Source: Pelagibius litoralis
Lineage (GTDB): Bacteria; Pseudomonadota; Alphaproteobacteria; Kiloniellales; Kiloniellaceae
Assembly (NCBI RefSeq): GCF_011683915.1
Contig: NZ_JAAQPH010000014.1
Span: forward strand, 62,001 to 126,000
Direction: 5' to 3'
DNA length: 64,000 nucleotides
Shown here: piece after piece, positions 24,282 through 33,543 of the stretch
Layout: each line of letters starts with the position of its first letter
Numbering within the stretch: position 1 is the stretch's first letter
Position numbers and translations under genes: made by a program
Notes under the pieces: generated by a model
Databases searched by the model: none
Seen by the model: the letters and a program-made list of their open reading frames with translations, nothing else
Told to the model about the DNA's origin: nothing

Positions 24282-25259
24282 ATGGCCGGGCAAAAGGGTC
24301 AAGAGCGACATGAAGTAACCGTGGCCGAGGGGCCGGCGGGCCGGCGGCTCGACCGGGTGCTGGCTGACGCCCTGCCCCAGTTCTCACGAAACCGCATCAA
24401 GGCACTGATCGACGGCGGCCTGGTCAGCCTGGATGGCACCGCGGTCACCAGCGCCGCCGCCAAGGTGAAGGTCGGCCAAACTTTCGCCATCATTATCCCC
24501 GAAGTTGTCGAAGCGGCGCCGGTGGCCCAGGCCATCCCGCTGGATATTGTTTTCGAGGACGAGGACCTGATCGTGCTGAACAAACCCGCCGGGCTGGTGG
24601 TGCATCCGGCACCGGGAAACCCCGACCATACCCTGGTGAATGCCCTGATCGCGCACTGCGGCGAGAGCCTGACCGGCATCGGCGGTGAGCGCCGCCCCGG
24701 CATTGTCCACCGGCTGGACAAGGACACCTCCGGGCTGATGGTGGCGGCCAAGAGCGCCGCCGCCCACCGCGGGCTGGTCGAGCAGTTTGCCGCCCGCAGC
24801 ATCGAGCGATCCTACCGGGGGCTGGTCTGGGGCCGCCCCTCTCCGACCCGGGGCAGCCTGAGCGGCAACATTGGCCGCAGCCCCAGAAACCGCAAGAAAA
24901 TGGCGGTTCTGAAGCGCGGCGGCCGCCCGGCAGAAACCGGATACCAGGTTCTGCGCTCGTTCCGGAACGGCGCCGTCAGCGAGGTCGAGTGCCGCCTCAA
25001 GACCGGCCGCACGCATCAGATCCGCGTGCATATGACCGAAGCCGGCCATGGCCTGCTGGGGGATCCTGTTTACGGGCGCGGCAGCAGCAAGCGGATCGGA
25101 TCGCTGCCCGCGGGCGCGCAGACCGCCCTCGCCGCCCTGGCCCGCCAGGCGCTTCACGCCAAGAGCCTGGGGTTTCACCATCCTGTGAAGCACGGTGTCT
25201 TGCAATTTGACAGTCAATTACCACATGATATGTGTGAGTTGATCAATTGTTTGGAATAG
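24282..25259 (+). CDS. rluD: 23S rRNA pseudouridine synthase, RluA/RluD family
   Basis: A 325-residue protein. ATG 24282 follows AGAGGAGCGAGG; a longer frame from 24180 would overlap the divergent gene. The N-terminal S4 RNA-binding domain (RLDRVLADALPQFSRNRIKA) is followed by the synthase domain with catalytic Asp in HRLDKDTSGLMVAAKS. RTHQIRVHM and GDPVYGR are further family motifs. Such enzymes convert uridines in helix 69 of 23S rRNA to pseudouridine. The specificity (RluD versus RluC or RluA) is a best guess. rpoH follows in the same direction. Confidence 0.88.
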   Translation: MAGQKGQERHEVTVAEGPAGRRLDRVLADALPQFSRNRIKALIDGGLVSLDGTAVTSAAAKVKVGQTFAIIIPEVVEAAPVAQAIPLDIVFEDEDLIVLNKPAGLVVHPAPGNPDHTLVNALIAHCGESLTGIGGERRPGIVHRLDKDTSGLMVAAKSAAAHRGLVEQFAARSIERSYRGLVWGRPSPTRGSLSGNIGRSPRNRKKMAVLKRGGRPAETGYQVLRSFRNGAVSEVECRLKTGRTHQIRVHMTEAGHGLLGDPVYGRGSSKRIGSLPAGAQTALAALARQALHAKSLGFHHPVKHGVLQFDSQLPHDMCELINCLE

Positions 25260-25325
25260 TTCCAAATATATATGACATGATCGGTCATATATCCGCGTAA
25301 GGGGGGTTCCATGCTATACTCGGTA

Positions 25326-25373
25326 AAGCCGGCACCCAGGGCTGTCAAAAACCCTGTTTTTTGGCCAGTGCCG
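25326..25373 (+). terminator. Hairpin with T-run between rluD and rpoH
   Basis: CAGGG (25337) pairs with CCCTG (25352), followed directly by TTTTTT, as in a Rho-independent terminator. An outer pair CGGCAC (25330) with GTGCCG (25368) could enclose the T-run and form an alternative structure. A TATACT box lies at 25315-25320, just before it. It may end rluD transcription or act within the rpoH leader. Confidence 0.5.
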
Positions 25374-25436
25374 TTACACAAATAGATTTTATAGTGACCC
25401 TTCTTTTCGCCTCTTCCGCGAAGCCTGGAGTACGCC

Positions 25437-26321
25437 ATGTCCGCAGCAAAAGTTCCGGTTCTCGTCCCTGAAGGTAACCTTTCCGGCTACCTGCAGGAGA
25501 TTCGCAAGTTCCCGATGCTGGAGCAGAACCAGGAGTACATGCTGGCCAAGGCCTGGCGCGAGCGCGGCGACACCCAGTCCGCGCATCAGCTCGTCACTTC
25601 TCACCTGCGTCTGGTCGCCAAGATTGCCATGGGCTACCGCGGTTACGGCCTGCCGCTGTCGGAGCTGATTTCCGAGGGCAACGTCGGCATGATGCAGGCC
25701 GTAAAGCGCTTCGATCCGGAGCGGGGCTTCCGTCTGGCGACCTATGCCATGTGGTGGATTCGCGCCGCGATCCAGGAATACATCCTGCATTCCTGGTCCC
25801 TGGTGAAGATGGGCACGACGGCGTCCCAGAAGAAACTGTTCTTCAACCTGCGCAAGCTGAAGGGGCAGTTGAAGGCCATGGAAGAGGGCGATCTGCACCC
25901 GGAGAACGTGTCCAAGATTGCCGAGACGCTGGGCGTGCCCGAGCAGGATGTGGTTTCCATGAACCGCAGGCTTGCCGCCCCCGATCACTCGCTGAATGCG
26001 CCGCTGCGTATCGACGGCGACGGCGAATGGCAGGACTGGTTGGTGGACGATAGCGAGGACCAGGAAAGCCTGCTTGCGGAATCGGAAGAACTCGGCAAAC
26101 GCCGCACCCTGCTGAAGGCGGCAATGGCCAATCTGAACGAGCGGGAAAGGCGCATCCTTGAGGAGCGCCGCCTGAAGGACAATCCGACAACGCTGGAGGA
26201 TTTGTCCCAGGAGTATGGCATCAGCCGTGAACGCGTGCGCCAGATTGAAGTACGCGCGTTCGAGAAGTTGCAGCGGGCCATCCGCAATGCGGCTATTGAA
26301 GAGCGGCTCGCCGTCAACTAG
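25437..26321 (+). CDS. rpoH: RNA polymerase sigma-32 factor (heat shock)
   Basis: A 294-residue sigma-70 family protein with ATG 25437 after GGAG. Region 2 is clear (AYQ-type helix LISEGNVGMMQAVKRFDPER, then RLATYAMWWIRAAIQEYIL). The RpoH box QKKLFFNLRKLKG identifies heat-shock sigma factors and separates it from RpoD. Region 4 carries LEDLSQEYGISRERVRQIE. It directs transcription of chaperone and protease genes. Alphaproteobacteria often hold several RpoH copies; only one is in this window. FtsH, a known RpoH protease, is encoded at 45-47 kb. Confidence 0.96.
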   Translation: MSAAKVPVLVPEGNLSGYLQEIRKFPMLEQNQEYMLAKAWRERGDTQSAHQLVTSHLRLVAKIAMGYRGYGLPLSELISEGNVGMMQAVKRFDPERGFRLATYAMWWIRAAIQEYILHSWSLVKMGTTASQKKLFFNLRKLKGQLKAMEEGDLHPENVSKIAETLGVPEQDVVSMNRRLAAPDHSLNAPLRIDGDGEWQDWLVDDSEDQESLLAESEELGKRRTLLKAAMANLNERERRILEERRLKDNPTTLEDLSQEYGISRERVRQIEVRAFEKLQRAIRNAAIEERLAVN

Positions 26322-26323
26322 GT

Positions 26324-26378
26324 CGGATCATGTTTTATCGGAACCACTTCGGAGTGCCGATGAAACATGTGAATCCGA
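26324..26378. other. Long inverted repeat downstream of rpoH
   Basis: CATGTTTTATCGG pairs imperfectly with CCGATGAAACATG, enclosing an inner hairpin CACT-TCGG-AGTG; outer CGGAT and ATCCG also pair. No T-run follows. It begins three bases after the rpoH stop and could stabilise the 3' end, act as a bidirectional terminator, or be a copy of an interspersed element. Confidence 0.5.
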
Positions 26379-26504
26379 TCGACATCAAACGGATAGAGCA
26401 GATTCACCTGGTCCAGGGCGGAGTCCGATTGTTTGGATAAGGCCGCGCCTGTCTGACACCCGGGTTTGACACTGGGGCCGAGCGATCGCCGTCAACCCGC
26501 GACG

Positions 26505-27101
26505 CTAACCTGCTTCGGCGGGTTGAACGACCTGCGCTTCGCTGACTTCGACAGGGTCGTCGCCTTCCGGCTCCGGCCCTGCATCCTCATCGGCATCCAA
26601 CTCGTCACGCAGCGGGTTCAAGCCCGCACCCTCGGCAACGGCATGGCCCCATTCATCGATGAGGTTTTTTTGATGCTGTGCGAGGTTCCGGATGCGGCTC
26701 TCGGTCGTCATCTTGAAGTAACTGCCGATCAGCGAAGGCATGAAGCCGAACAGAACCCATCCCGCCATGGCGGCGCCATAGGCGATCGCCCAGACAAAAA
26801 CGTCGGAGATCAGCATCATGGCCGCGTTATGGCTTTGGCCGCGCGACCAAAGCTCAATGATGGCCGGTAACGTGCCGCTGAAATTCAGCAGCCCCACGGT
26901 GATCGCCAGGTGCTTCTCGCTGGATCGGTCGGTTATGTAGGCGACCCAGGTAGGCGCCATCATTGTCGCGAAGACCAAGGTGGTCGGCAAAAGCAAAGCG
27001 GCGAAGGGAAACAATACGATGAAGATCAGGATCTTGGCCCAGGGCTTCATAGCCGGGCGCCGCCCCTTGGCCACCTTGTTGGATTTCGCCGCCTTTGCCA
27101 T
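26505..27101 (-). CDS. Polytopic membrane protein paired with a pseudokinase
   Basis: A 198-residue protein with a basic N-terminus (KSNKVAKGRRPAMKPWAK). Hydrophobic segments lie at about 24-48 (ILIFIVLFPFAALLLPTTLV), 67-85 and 95-122 (MLISDVFVWAIAYGAAMAGW), and the tail is acidic. No catalytic motif is seen. It lies 12 bp after the kinase-like gene and in the same direction, so the pair probably forms an operon and a membrane complex. Homologous pairs may exist elsewhere in Alphaproteobacteria; I have not checked. Confidence 0.7.
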   Translation of the reverse strand: MAKAAKSNKVAKGRRPAMKPWAKILIFIVLFPFAALLLPTTLVFATMMAPTWVAYITDRSSEKHLAITVGLLNFSGTLPAIIELWSRGQSHNAAMMLISDVFVWAIAYGAAMAGWVLFGFMPSLIGSYFKMTTESRIRNLAQHQKNLIDEWGHAVAEGAGLNPLRDELDADEDAGPEPEGDDPVEVSEAQVVQPAEAG

Positions 27102-27113
27102 CAGGGTCTCTCG

Positions 27114-29153
27114 CTAAATGACCGCGGCCAGGGCGATGCCCAGCACGGCGACCCCGGCGACCACGGAAGAGACGATACTTGAGGCTTCGCGGGCATGGCG
27201 CTTGACGATCGCCGGCGAGGTCATACCGCCGCCACGCAGCCAGTTGGCCTGTTCGACAAGAGCCGCAAAATCCCTCTTGGCATTTCTGAACCCCTGCTCG
27301 TCTGCGGCCTTGCGGTTCGGGTCGTCGATCAGGGCCAGAAGCGTGGTCAGGTTGCCCTGGCCGGCCAGCCGCATCGCCATGTCTGCCATCTGCTCGCGGC
27401 GCGTACGATTGCGGAAACCCTCGACGACCGGCTTCAGCAGCGCTACGCACCAGGCCGCCAGATAGGGGGTCGGGGTCGGCGAGGCCGCGCGCTGCACCTC
27501 CGCCAGAAGGCGCAGGACACCAAGGTTGAAGACCGAAGGTTTCTCCGGGTTCCCCAGCTCACCCAGGGCCTGCTCGATAGAGCCCTTCATCCTTGCCGAG
27601 ATGAACCCGGCGATATGCTTGTCGACCGGGCATCGCTCAGTCTTTCCCTGCTGGGCGACACGTTCAAGCGCGGGCAAGAGATCCTCCAGTTCGGCGACAT
27701 AATCGTTTTGCAGAAGCGGACTTTGGCAAGGCCAACCGTGATTACTCGTGTAGAGCGCTTTTTCCAGACCGTAACCGATGCGTGGTTTGGACAGTGTCAG
27801 GGCGACGGTGTCATAGAGGCGCCGCAGGATCGATAGTTCAGGGGTCAGGATCGGCTGATTCTCGATCCAGAGCTGCGGCAGCCGCTGGGTGAAGATCTCC
27901 GAAAACATCTGCCGCTTATCCTTATCCTGATAGGTCACGGCAAAGGCCTGAGCCAAGCCGTCCAGCCTTGCGGAAACCGTCTTGTATCGAAGCGGTGCAC
28001 GCTGATCCAGTGCCATCAGAACACGTGAGAGCAGACGATCCTCGCCCGAACCGCGCCCACCCGCTGCGCCAATCGCCGCTTGGCTGGATTGACGCACTGC
28101 ATCGGCTTGTAGATCGTCACCCAGCGAACGCCGGACCCAGCTCTCAAGATCTTTCTTCTTGATGACCAAAAGCGCTTTGTCCCACTCGCTGCCGAGTGCA
28201 TGCGACAGTGCCGGGGCATTCACATACTCAACCTCATCGAACTCAAAAACACGCGCAGCCTTCGGCGGCAGAAGCGCCTGCTTCGGGCTGAGATGACGGC
28301 CATTCAACCACATGTTCAAATCGTCGTACTGCCAGCGCTGCTCCGGGTCGTCGCAGAGCAGACCGCGCAGCACCTCAACCATCGGCAGGGAGAGACGCGT
28401 ATTGCGCACCAGCGCCGCGTAAGACCCCTTGCTGATTTTGTTCTCAACGACCTGATCCTCACTGAGATCCGCCACCGGGTTCCCGCCGCAGAGCAGAACC
28501 AGCATCATGACACCCAGCGCATAGAAGTCGTCGGCCGGGGTGCCTGCGCCGCGCCCCTCCGGCATCGCCATGGCACTGTCGATGGGTTCGTAGTAATGGG
28601 GCTGTGCCAGGCCCGGTGGCCCACTGAAGCACTCACCCACGACCACCGATTCACGGCTGGGATCGGCAAAGAAGAGATTGTCCGCCCGGATCGAGCGATG
28701 GCTGAGCTTACGGTCGCCCAGTTCCTTGAACATGGGCAACAGAGGCTGCACGACAGAGCGCACCACGCGGTCTTCGCGCCAGGGTTCTATCGTGGCGCCC
28801 GAGTCGGCAAGGACGCGCTCGCCGGAGGGTTGTTCGAAGACGATGACAAAGCGGCGGGCGCGGGCCGGCGGCCAGTAGACGACGCCGTGGCGCACCGGGT
28901 TCATCATCGGCATCCTGCGGAAACGCGAGAACTGCGCCAGGACATCCGTTCGCGCCGCAATACCCTGGCGGCAGACCAGCGCGAAGAGCGGCCGGGGCGT
29001 GCCCTTTTCATCGGTTGCAGAGAAAGCCTGGACGCCCGGTGAGTTCAGGTCAGTGAGGGCCGATTCAGGGCGCAGACGATAGCGATCGGCCAGCATAACA
29101 ATGCCACCGCCGTTTTCGGCACCCTGCCCTTTATCCTCGGTTTGACCGCTCAT
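27114..29153 (-). CDS. Kinase-fold protein lacking catalytic residues (pseudokinase)
   Basis: A 679-residue protein. Residues about 20-290 follow the layout of a Ser/Thr kinase domain: LSHRSIRADNLFF stands where HRDLKPxN is expected, VVVGECFSGPPG where DFG is expected, and PADDFYALGVMMLVLLCGG matches the DxWSLG helix. The catalytic Asp is Ser, DFG is absent, and no VAIK lysine or Gly-rich loop is visible. Activity as a kinase is therefore doubtful. The next 350 residues are helical and unrecognised. The C-terminus SIVSSVVAGVAVLGIALAAV is a membrane helix, so the protein is likely tail-anchored with its kinase-like domain in the cytoplasm. A membrane protein gene follows at 12 bp. Confidence 0.8.
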   Translation of the reverse strand: MSGQTEDKGQGAENGGGIVMLADRYRLRPESALTDLNSPGVQAFSATDEKGTPRPLFALVCRQGIAARTDVLAQFSRFRRMPMMNPVRHGVVYWPPARARRFVIVFEQPSGERVLADSGATIEPWREDRVVRSVVQPLLPMFKELGDRKLSHRSIRADNLFFADPSRESVVVGECFSGPPGLAQPHYYEPIDSAMAMPEGRGAGTPADDFYALGVMMLVLLCGGNPVADLSEDQVVENKISKGSYAALVRNTRLSLPMVEVLRGLLCDDPEQRWQYDDLNMWLNGRHLSPKQALLPPKAARVFEFDEVEYVNAPALSHALGSEWDKALLVIKKKDLESWVRRSLGDDLQADAVRQSSQAAIGAAGGRGSGEDRLLSRVLMALDQRAPLRYKTVSARLDGLAQAFAVTYQDKDKRQMFSEIFTQRLPQLWIENQPILTPELSILRRLYDTVALTLSKPRIGYGLEKALYTSNHGWPCQSPLLQNDYVAELEDLLPALERVAQQGKTERCPVDKHIAGFISARMKGSIEQALGELGNPEKPSVFNLGVLRLLAEVQRAASPTPTPYLAAWCVALLKPVVEGFRNRTRREQMADMAMRLAGQGNLTTLLALIDDPNRKAADEQGFRNAKRDFAALVEQANWLRGGGMTSPAIVKRHAREASSIVSSVVAGVAVLGIALAAVI

Positions 29154-29330
29154 TCCCGCAACTAACCTGATGGTTTCTACAGGACAGGGCTGTTCAACCC
29201 GCCCTCATCCATATAGTTAAGCGAAATAAGGCAAAGAGTTCGTTAAGGTCGGGGCTCGGAGAACGCCGAAATATAGAGGTTTCCTGGGCAGGCTGTCCTA
29301 AATCGTCCGGCGCCGCCCCCCGATAAGGAA

Positions 29331-30623
29331 TCAGTCGGCGAAAGGATCGCGAACCAGAATAGTGTCGTCGCGCTCCGGTGAGGTAGAGAGCAAAGCAACC
29401 GGCACCTCAATCAGCTCCTCCAGGCGGCGGATGTACTTGACGGCTGCCGCCGGCAGATCCACCCAGGAACGGGCGCCGCGGGTGCTTTCCGCCCAACCGG
29501 GAATTGTCTCGTAAACCGGCGTCACCCGCGCCTGACGTGACTGCAGAGCGGGCAGATAGTCGCGCTTTTCACCGTCGATCTCATAACCGATACAGACCTT
29601 CAACTCTTCCATGCCGTCGAGTACATCCAGCTTGGTCAGGGCGATCCCGGTAATTCCGCCGATCTTCGCCGCCTGGCGGACCATGACGGCGTCGAACCAG
29701 CCGCAGCGGCGCTTGCGGCCGGTCACCACGCCGAACTCGTGGCCTCTTTCACCCAGCAGCTCGCCGGTTTCGTCGTTCAGTTCCGTCGGAAAGGGCCCCG
29801 ACCCGACCCGCGTGGTGTAAGCCTTGGTGATGCCCAGGACGAAGTCGATGGTGTCCGGCCCGGTCCCGGATCCGGTCGCCGCGTTGCCGGCCACGGTGTT
29901 GGAGGAGGTCACGAAGGGATAGGTGCCGTGATCGACATCGAGCATGGCGCCCTGCGCACCCTCAAAGAGGATCCGCCGGCCCGAACGCTTCGCTTCGTCA
30001 AGGCGCTGCCAGACCCGGTCGGCAAAGGGCAGGATGCGCGGCGCCAGCGCGAGCAACCCGTTCACCACCTCCTCGGCGGTGAACTCCGGCTGGCCCAGAC
30101 CACGCAGCAAGGCGTTGTTGTGCAGCAGCAGATCATCGACCCGCTGACGCAGCAGCGTCGGGTCGGAAAGATCGCAGAAGCGCACGGCACGGCGGCCGGC
30201 CTTGTCCTCATAGGCCGGTCCGATACCCCGGCCCGTCGTCCCCAGCTTGCCCTCGCCTCTCAGCGCCTCGCGCGCACGGTCGACCGCGCCGTGCATCGGC
30301 AGGATCAGCGTCGCCCCTTCGGCAATTTTCAGGAACTCCGGCGTGACCTCGACGCCCTGGGCACGCAGCCTGTCGATTTCCTCTACCAGCGCCCAGGGAT
30401 CGACCACCACGCCGTTGCCGATAATCGACAGCTTGTTCTGGCGCACGACGCCCGACGGCAGCAGCGAGAGCTTGTAGACCTCGTTGCCGACCACCAGGGT
30501 GTGGCCGGCGTTGTGACCACCCTGGAAGCGCACCACCACATCGGCGCGCTCGGACAGCCAATCGACGATCTTACCCTTCCCCTCGTCCCCCCATTGGGAG
30601 CCGACGACGACCACGTTTGCCAT
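29331..30623 (-). CDS. purA: Adenylosuccinate synthetase
   Basis: 430 residues, the usual length. The enzyme joins IMP and aspartate with GTP to form adenylosuccinate, the first committed step to AMP. The N-terminal motif [20 protein letters not shown] contains the catalytic Asp13 and the P-loop-like GDEGKGK. The region around [10 protein letters not shown] carries His41, and [10 protein letters not shown] is another family signature. It starts 6 bp after the hisZ stop, so the two are cotranscribed. Confidence 0.97.
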   Translation of the reverse strand: MANVVVVGSQWGDEGKGKIVDWLSERADVVVRFQGGHNAGHTLVVGNEVYKLSLLPSGVVRQNKLSIIGNGVVVDPWALVEEIDRLRAQGVEVTPEFLKIAEGATLILPMHGAVDRAREALRGEGKLGTTGRGIGPAYEDKAGRRAVRFCDLSDPTLLRQRVDDLLLHNNALLRGLGQPEFTAEEVVNGLLALAPRILPFADRVWQRLDEAKRSGRRILFEGAQGAMLDVDHGTYPFVTSSNTVAGNAATGSGTGPDTIDFVLGITKAYTTRVGSGPFPTELNDETGELLGERGHEFGVVTGRKRRCGWFDAVMVRQAAKIGGITGIALTKLDVLDGMEELKVCIGYEIDGEKRDYLPALQSRQARVTPVYETIPGWAESTRGARSWVDLPAAAVKYIRRLEELIEVPVALLSTSPERDDTILVRDPFAD

Positions 30624-30629
30624 ACTCTA

Positions 30630-31784
30630 TCAGTCCTTTATCTCGATGATCGCGTCACTGCGCAGCAGGTGGCTGCAGCCGAGCCGCTGCGCCTCGCTCT
30701 CGGCACCCTCTCCGGCGGTCAGGCCGGCCAGGGTTGCCCAGCCCGCGTCGCGCAGCTCCCGCGCCTTCGCCGCCGGCGTTCCGAAGGGCAGAAAAATCCG
30801 ACGCTGTGGCTGCGGCGCCGGAATCGCCCGCAGAACGGTATCCATGTAAAGCGTGAAGCCGGTCGACGACTCCTGTGCGCCGCCCGGTCCCGTCGCCTGA
30901 TAGCGCCCGCCGCGGCCAAGCTCGCCCCGCACGCCCTTGGCGAAGAGAATGAAACTGATGCCGGTCTGGTACTCAAAGCCGCGGTGCTCGACCGGATCGA
31001 TGGTCAGCCGCGCCTGGGGCGCCGCCGCCCGGATCAGATCAACAACGGAGGCCAGCCTTTCGACCTCCAGCATGGCGCCGCCGGGCAGGGCCAGCTTCTT
31101 GAGCGCCGCCAGCGCCGCTTCAGCCGGCCCGGCCGATTGCAGAAGCGCGTGAAAGAGTGCCGCCTGCGCGCCGGCAAGCCTTGCGACGGCCGCTGAGTCC
31201 TTGCGGTCCAGAGCCTGGCGTAGAGACAGCACCTGGTCCGCCGCAAGCCCCAGATCCGCCGCCAGCGAGCCGACGAGGGGCGGCAGGTTGAGATCAACCG
31301 AAAGCTCGGCAACGCCCAAAGCGGTCAGGGAATCGATCGCCAGCAGAATGACCTCGGCGTCGCTTGCCTCCTCCGAAGGGCCGATCAGCTCAACGCCGGC
31401 CTGGGCGAACTGGCGCTCCGGTCGCAACTGGCTGCCGCGTACCTGCAGCACCTGGCCGCCGTAACACAGCCGCAGCGGGCGCGGCGCGTTCTTCAGGCGG
31501 CTGGTGGCGATCCGCGCGACCTGGGGCGTCATATCGGCGCGCAGGCCCATCATGCGCTGGCTGACCGGGTCCATCAGACGAAACGTCTGACCGGCAAGGG
31601 CTGCGCCCGCGCCGGTCAGCAGCGCTTCCTCAAACTCCAGTAACGGCGGCTTTACCCGATCGTAGCTGTGCGATTGGAAGCAGGCGATAAGCCGTTCGAC
31701 ATTGGCGGATTCATGGGCCGCCAAGGGCGCCAAGACATCCTGCAGGCCAGCCGGCAAAAGGCCCTTTTCGGCGTTTTCTGTCAT
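30630..31784 (-). CDS. hisZ: ATP phosphoribosyltransferase regulatory subunit
   Basis: 384 residues from ATG 31784 (MTENAEKGLLPAGLQDVLAP); a longer frame to 32078 adds an Arg/Trp-rich stretch unlike the family. It is a class II histidyl-tRNA synthetase paralogue. The motif 2-like FRLMDPVSQRMMGLRADMTP and ELGRGGRYQ are present, while the anticodon-binding domain is absent. HisZ joins short HisG to form the first enzyme of histidine synthesis; hisG is not in the window. The hisZ-purA order is common in Alphaproteobacteria. Confidence 0.92.
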   Translation of the reverse strand: MTENAEKGLLPAGLQDVLAPLAAHESANVERLIACFQSHSYDRVKPPLLEFEEALLTGAGAALAGQTFRLMDPVSQRMMGLRADMTPQVARIATSRLKNAPRPLRLCYGGQVLQVRGSQLRPERQFAQAGVELIGPSEEASDAEVILLAIDSLTALGVAELSVDLNLPPLVGSLAADLGLAADQVLSLRQALDRKDSAAVARLAGAQAALFHALLQSAGPAEAALAALKKLALPGGAMLEVERLASVVDLIRAAAPQARLTIDPVEHRGFEYQTGISFILFAKGVRGELGRGGRYQATGPGGAQESSTGFTLYMDTVLRAIPAPQPQRRIFLPFGTPAAKARELRDAGWATLAGLTAGEGAESEAQRLGCSHLLRSDAIIEIKD

Positions 31785-32029
31785 GTCAGCAGGTCTTCGG
31801 GGAAGTGCGGTCCGGTTCCATGGGCAAGCATGGAAGCGGTCGTGCCCGTGTAGGGCCCCGCTTCCGCCTTCTGTTAGCAGCCCAGGCCCCGGCGGGCAAA
31901 TAGAAATCCACCGGCCGTAACCGGCGGGCACCCCCGGAAACCTCCGAAAACCTTTTACTTTCCATGGCCTACAAGGCTGGCTGCAAGCTGTCGGGTCGGA
32001 TAGACTCCAGCGACACCCACGGACCGCAG

Positions 32030-32602
32030 ATGACGATCGCCAAGCCCTTGATCCCCAGATTCTCCAAACCCGCCACACTGGCCGCCGGCAGCCGCGGGCC
32101 CGACCGTTTTCTGGGCCTGCTCATCCTCGCCGCCGCCGCCGCCCTGCTGGCCGGCTGGCTGCTGCCGGTCATGACCGTTCGTACACTGCTGGTTTTCTAC
32201 GACGAGGTTTCCATCATGACCGGCGCCTTCCGGCTGCTGGACAGTGGCGACTACGTACTCTTTCTGGTGATCGTCCTCTTCACCGTGGTGCTGCCGGTCG
32301 GCAAGCTGCTCCTGGCCTACGTCGCCTGGAGCCGGCTGAACGTCGAAGACCCCCGGGTCCGGCGCGCCCTCGGCTGGATCGAAACCCTGGGCCGCTGGTC
32401 GATGCTGGATGTTTTCGTGGCCGCCCTGCTGGTGGTGGTGATCAAGCTGTCGCTGATCTCCGACGTCGAGATCCATGCCGGGCTCTACGTCTTCATCCTG
32501 GCGGTCATCCTCTCGATGATCGCGGTGCGCCGCATCGCGGTCCTGGCGCATCGCAGCCTGCATAGCAGTGAGGATGCTGTTTCGGGACAGAGCCCGCTCT
32601 AG
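32030..32602 (+). CDS. PqiA-like (paraquat-inducible protein A) membrane protein
   Basis: 190 residues from ATG 32030; an ATG at 31964 would add 22 residues and neither has a strong ribosome site. Four membrane segments are visible: about 25-45 (LGLLILAAAAALLAGWLLPV), 75-100, 125-145 and 150-170. The motif GDYVLFLVIVLFTVVLPVGK followed by GRWSMLDVFVAALLVVVIKL is characteristic of the PqiA core. PqiA-family proteins take part in envelope lipid transport with MCE proteins, but no MCE gene is adjacent. It is convergent with the FG-GAP gene. Confidence 0.75.
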   Translation: MTIAKPLIPRFSKPATLAAGSRGPDRFLGLLILAAAAALLAGWLLPVMTVRTLLVFYDEVSIMTGAFRLLDSGDYVLFLVIVLFTVVLPVGKLLLAYVAWSRLNVEDPRVRRALGWIETLGRWSMLDVFVAALLVVVIKLSLISDVEIHAGLYVFILAVILSMIAVRRIAVLAHRSLHSSEDAVSGQSPL

Positions 32603-32614
32603 GCCCCTGTCCGT

Positions 32615-33535
32615 TTATCTGTAGAGACGAAGTTCACGGCCGCGCTTCAAGGGAACGATCACGCCCTCCAGACCGTTGCCGTCCAGATCCTCCAGAAGGA
32701 AATCGCCGACGATTTCCGTGTCCAGCGGATGAACCGCGCGCTCACGCAGTTCGCCATCGACAAACCCCATCACACGCAGCGCCTGGCGGCGCGCATCAGG
32801 CAGCAGAATCTCCGGCAGCCCATCCTCATCGACATCCAGGACGGCGGAAAGGCCCAGCGCGCGCGAACCGATGAAGTGATTGGAAAACCCGGAAGCCTCA
32901 GCCTCCTGTGCCAATCGCCCGTCACGCAGAGCAAGGACTCGTAACACCCCGCCGATGTGCGGCGTCTCCACATAGGCAACTTCCAGGGTGCCGTCGCCGT
33001 CGAAGTCGGCAACCCCCACTGGATTAAGCCAGCGAAAGGCCGTCAAGCGTTCCGGCCCCTTGGCGACAAGCTGCAGCGTTCCATCAACCACACCATAGGC
33101 CGTCAACACCGCGCCGCTGCTCTGCGAGGAGCGCACGACGAGGATCTCCATCGCACCGTCGCCGTCGAGATCGGCCAGGCGCGGCTGCAGGTCCTCGAAG
33201 ACCTGGTCTTCCGGTAGAGAGAGACTGACTTCGTTGCCATCGGCCAGCCGGACCAGCAGGCCGCCGGCCTCAATGCCGTCGCCCAGAACCGCGTGGCCGT
33301 AGCGATCCGTCGGCTCCGTCAGCCAGACTTCGGCAATCGCACCCGAACCCAGGGCGGGATGCCCGTCGGGCAACGCGTTCTCCGGACGGATCACCGGGCG
33401 AACCTCGATCGCGATCTCCCGCGCCGCCTCGCCGATCAAAGGACGGAAACCCAGATCCTCAAGATTCTCGGCCCGGGCAGCGCCGCCAACTGCGAGCACC
33501 GCCAGGATCAGCAGCGAAAGACCGAGGGACTTCAC
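32615..33535 (-). CDS. Exported FG-GAP/VCBS-repeat protein
   Basis: 306 residues with a Sec signal peptide (MKSLGLSLLILAVLAVGGAARA). Four spaced calcium-site-like motifs are seen: LADLDGDGAMEILVV, VADFDGDGTLEVAYV, LDVDEDGLPEILLP and LEDLDGNGLEGVIVP. These are typical of FG-GAP/VCBS beta-propeller blades. It should be periplasmic or outer-membrane associated and may bind calcium. No enzyme motif is seen. It starts 8 bp after the serA stop in the same direction, which suggests cotranscription with serC-serA, though a functional link is not obvious. Confidence 0.8.
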   Translation of the reverse strand: MKSLGLSLLILAVLAVGGAARAENLEDLGFRPLIGEAAREIAIEVRPVIRPENALPDGHPALGSGAIAEVWLTEPTDRYGHAVLGDGIEAGGLLVRLADGNEVSLSLPEDQVFEDLQPRLADLDGDGAMEILVVRSSQSSGAVLTAYGVVDGTLQLVAKGPERLTAFRWLNPVGVADFDGDGTLEVAYVETPHIGGVLRVLALRDGRLAQEAEASGFSNHFIGSRALGLSAVLDVDEDGLPEILLPDARRQALRVMGFVDGELRERAVHPLDTEIVGDFLLEDLDGNGLEGVIVPLKRGRELRLYR

Positions 33536-33543
33536 GACCCCCC

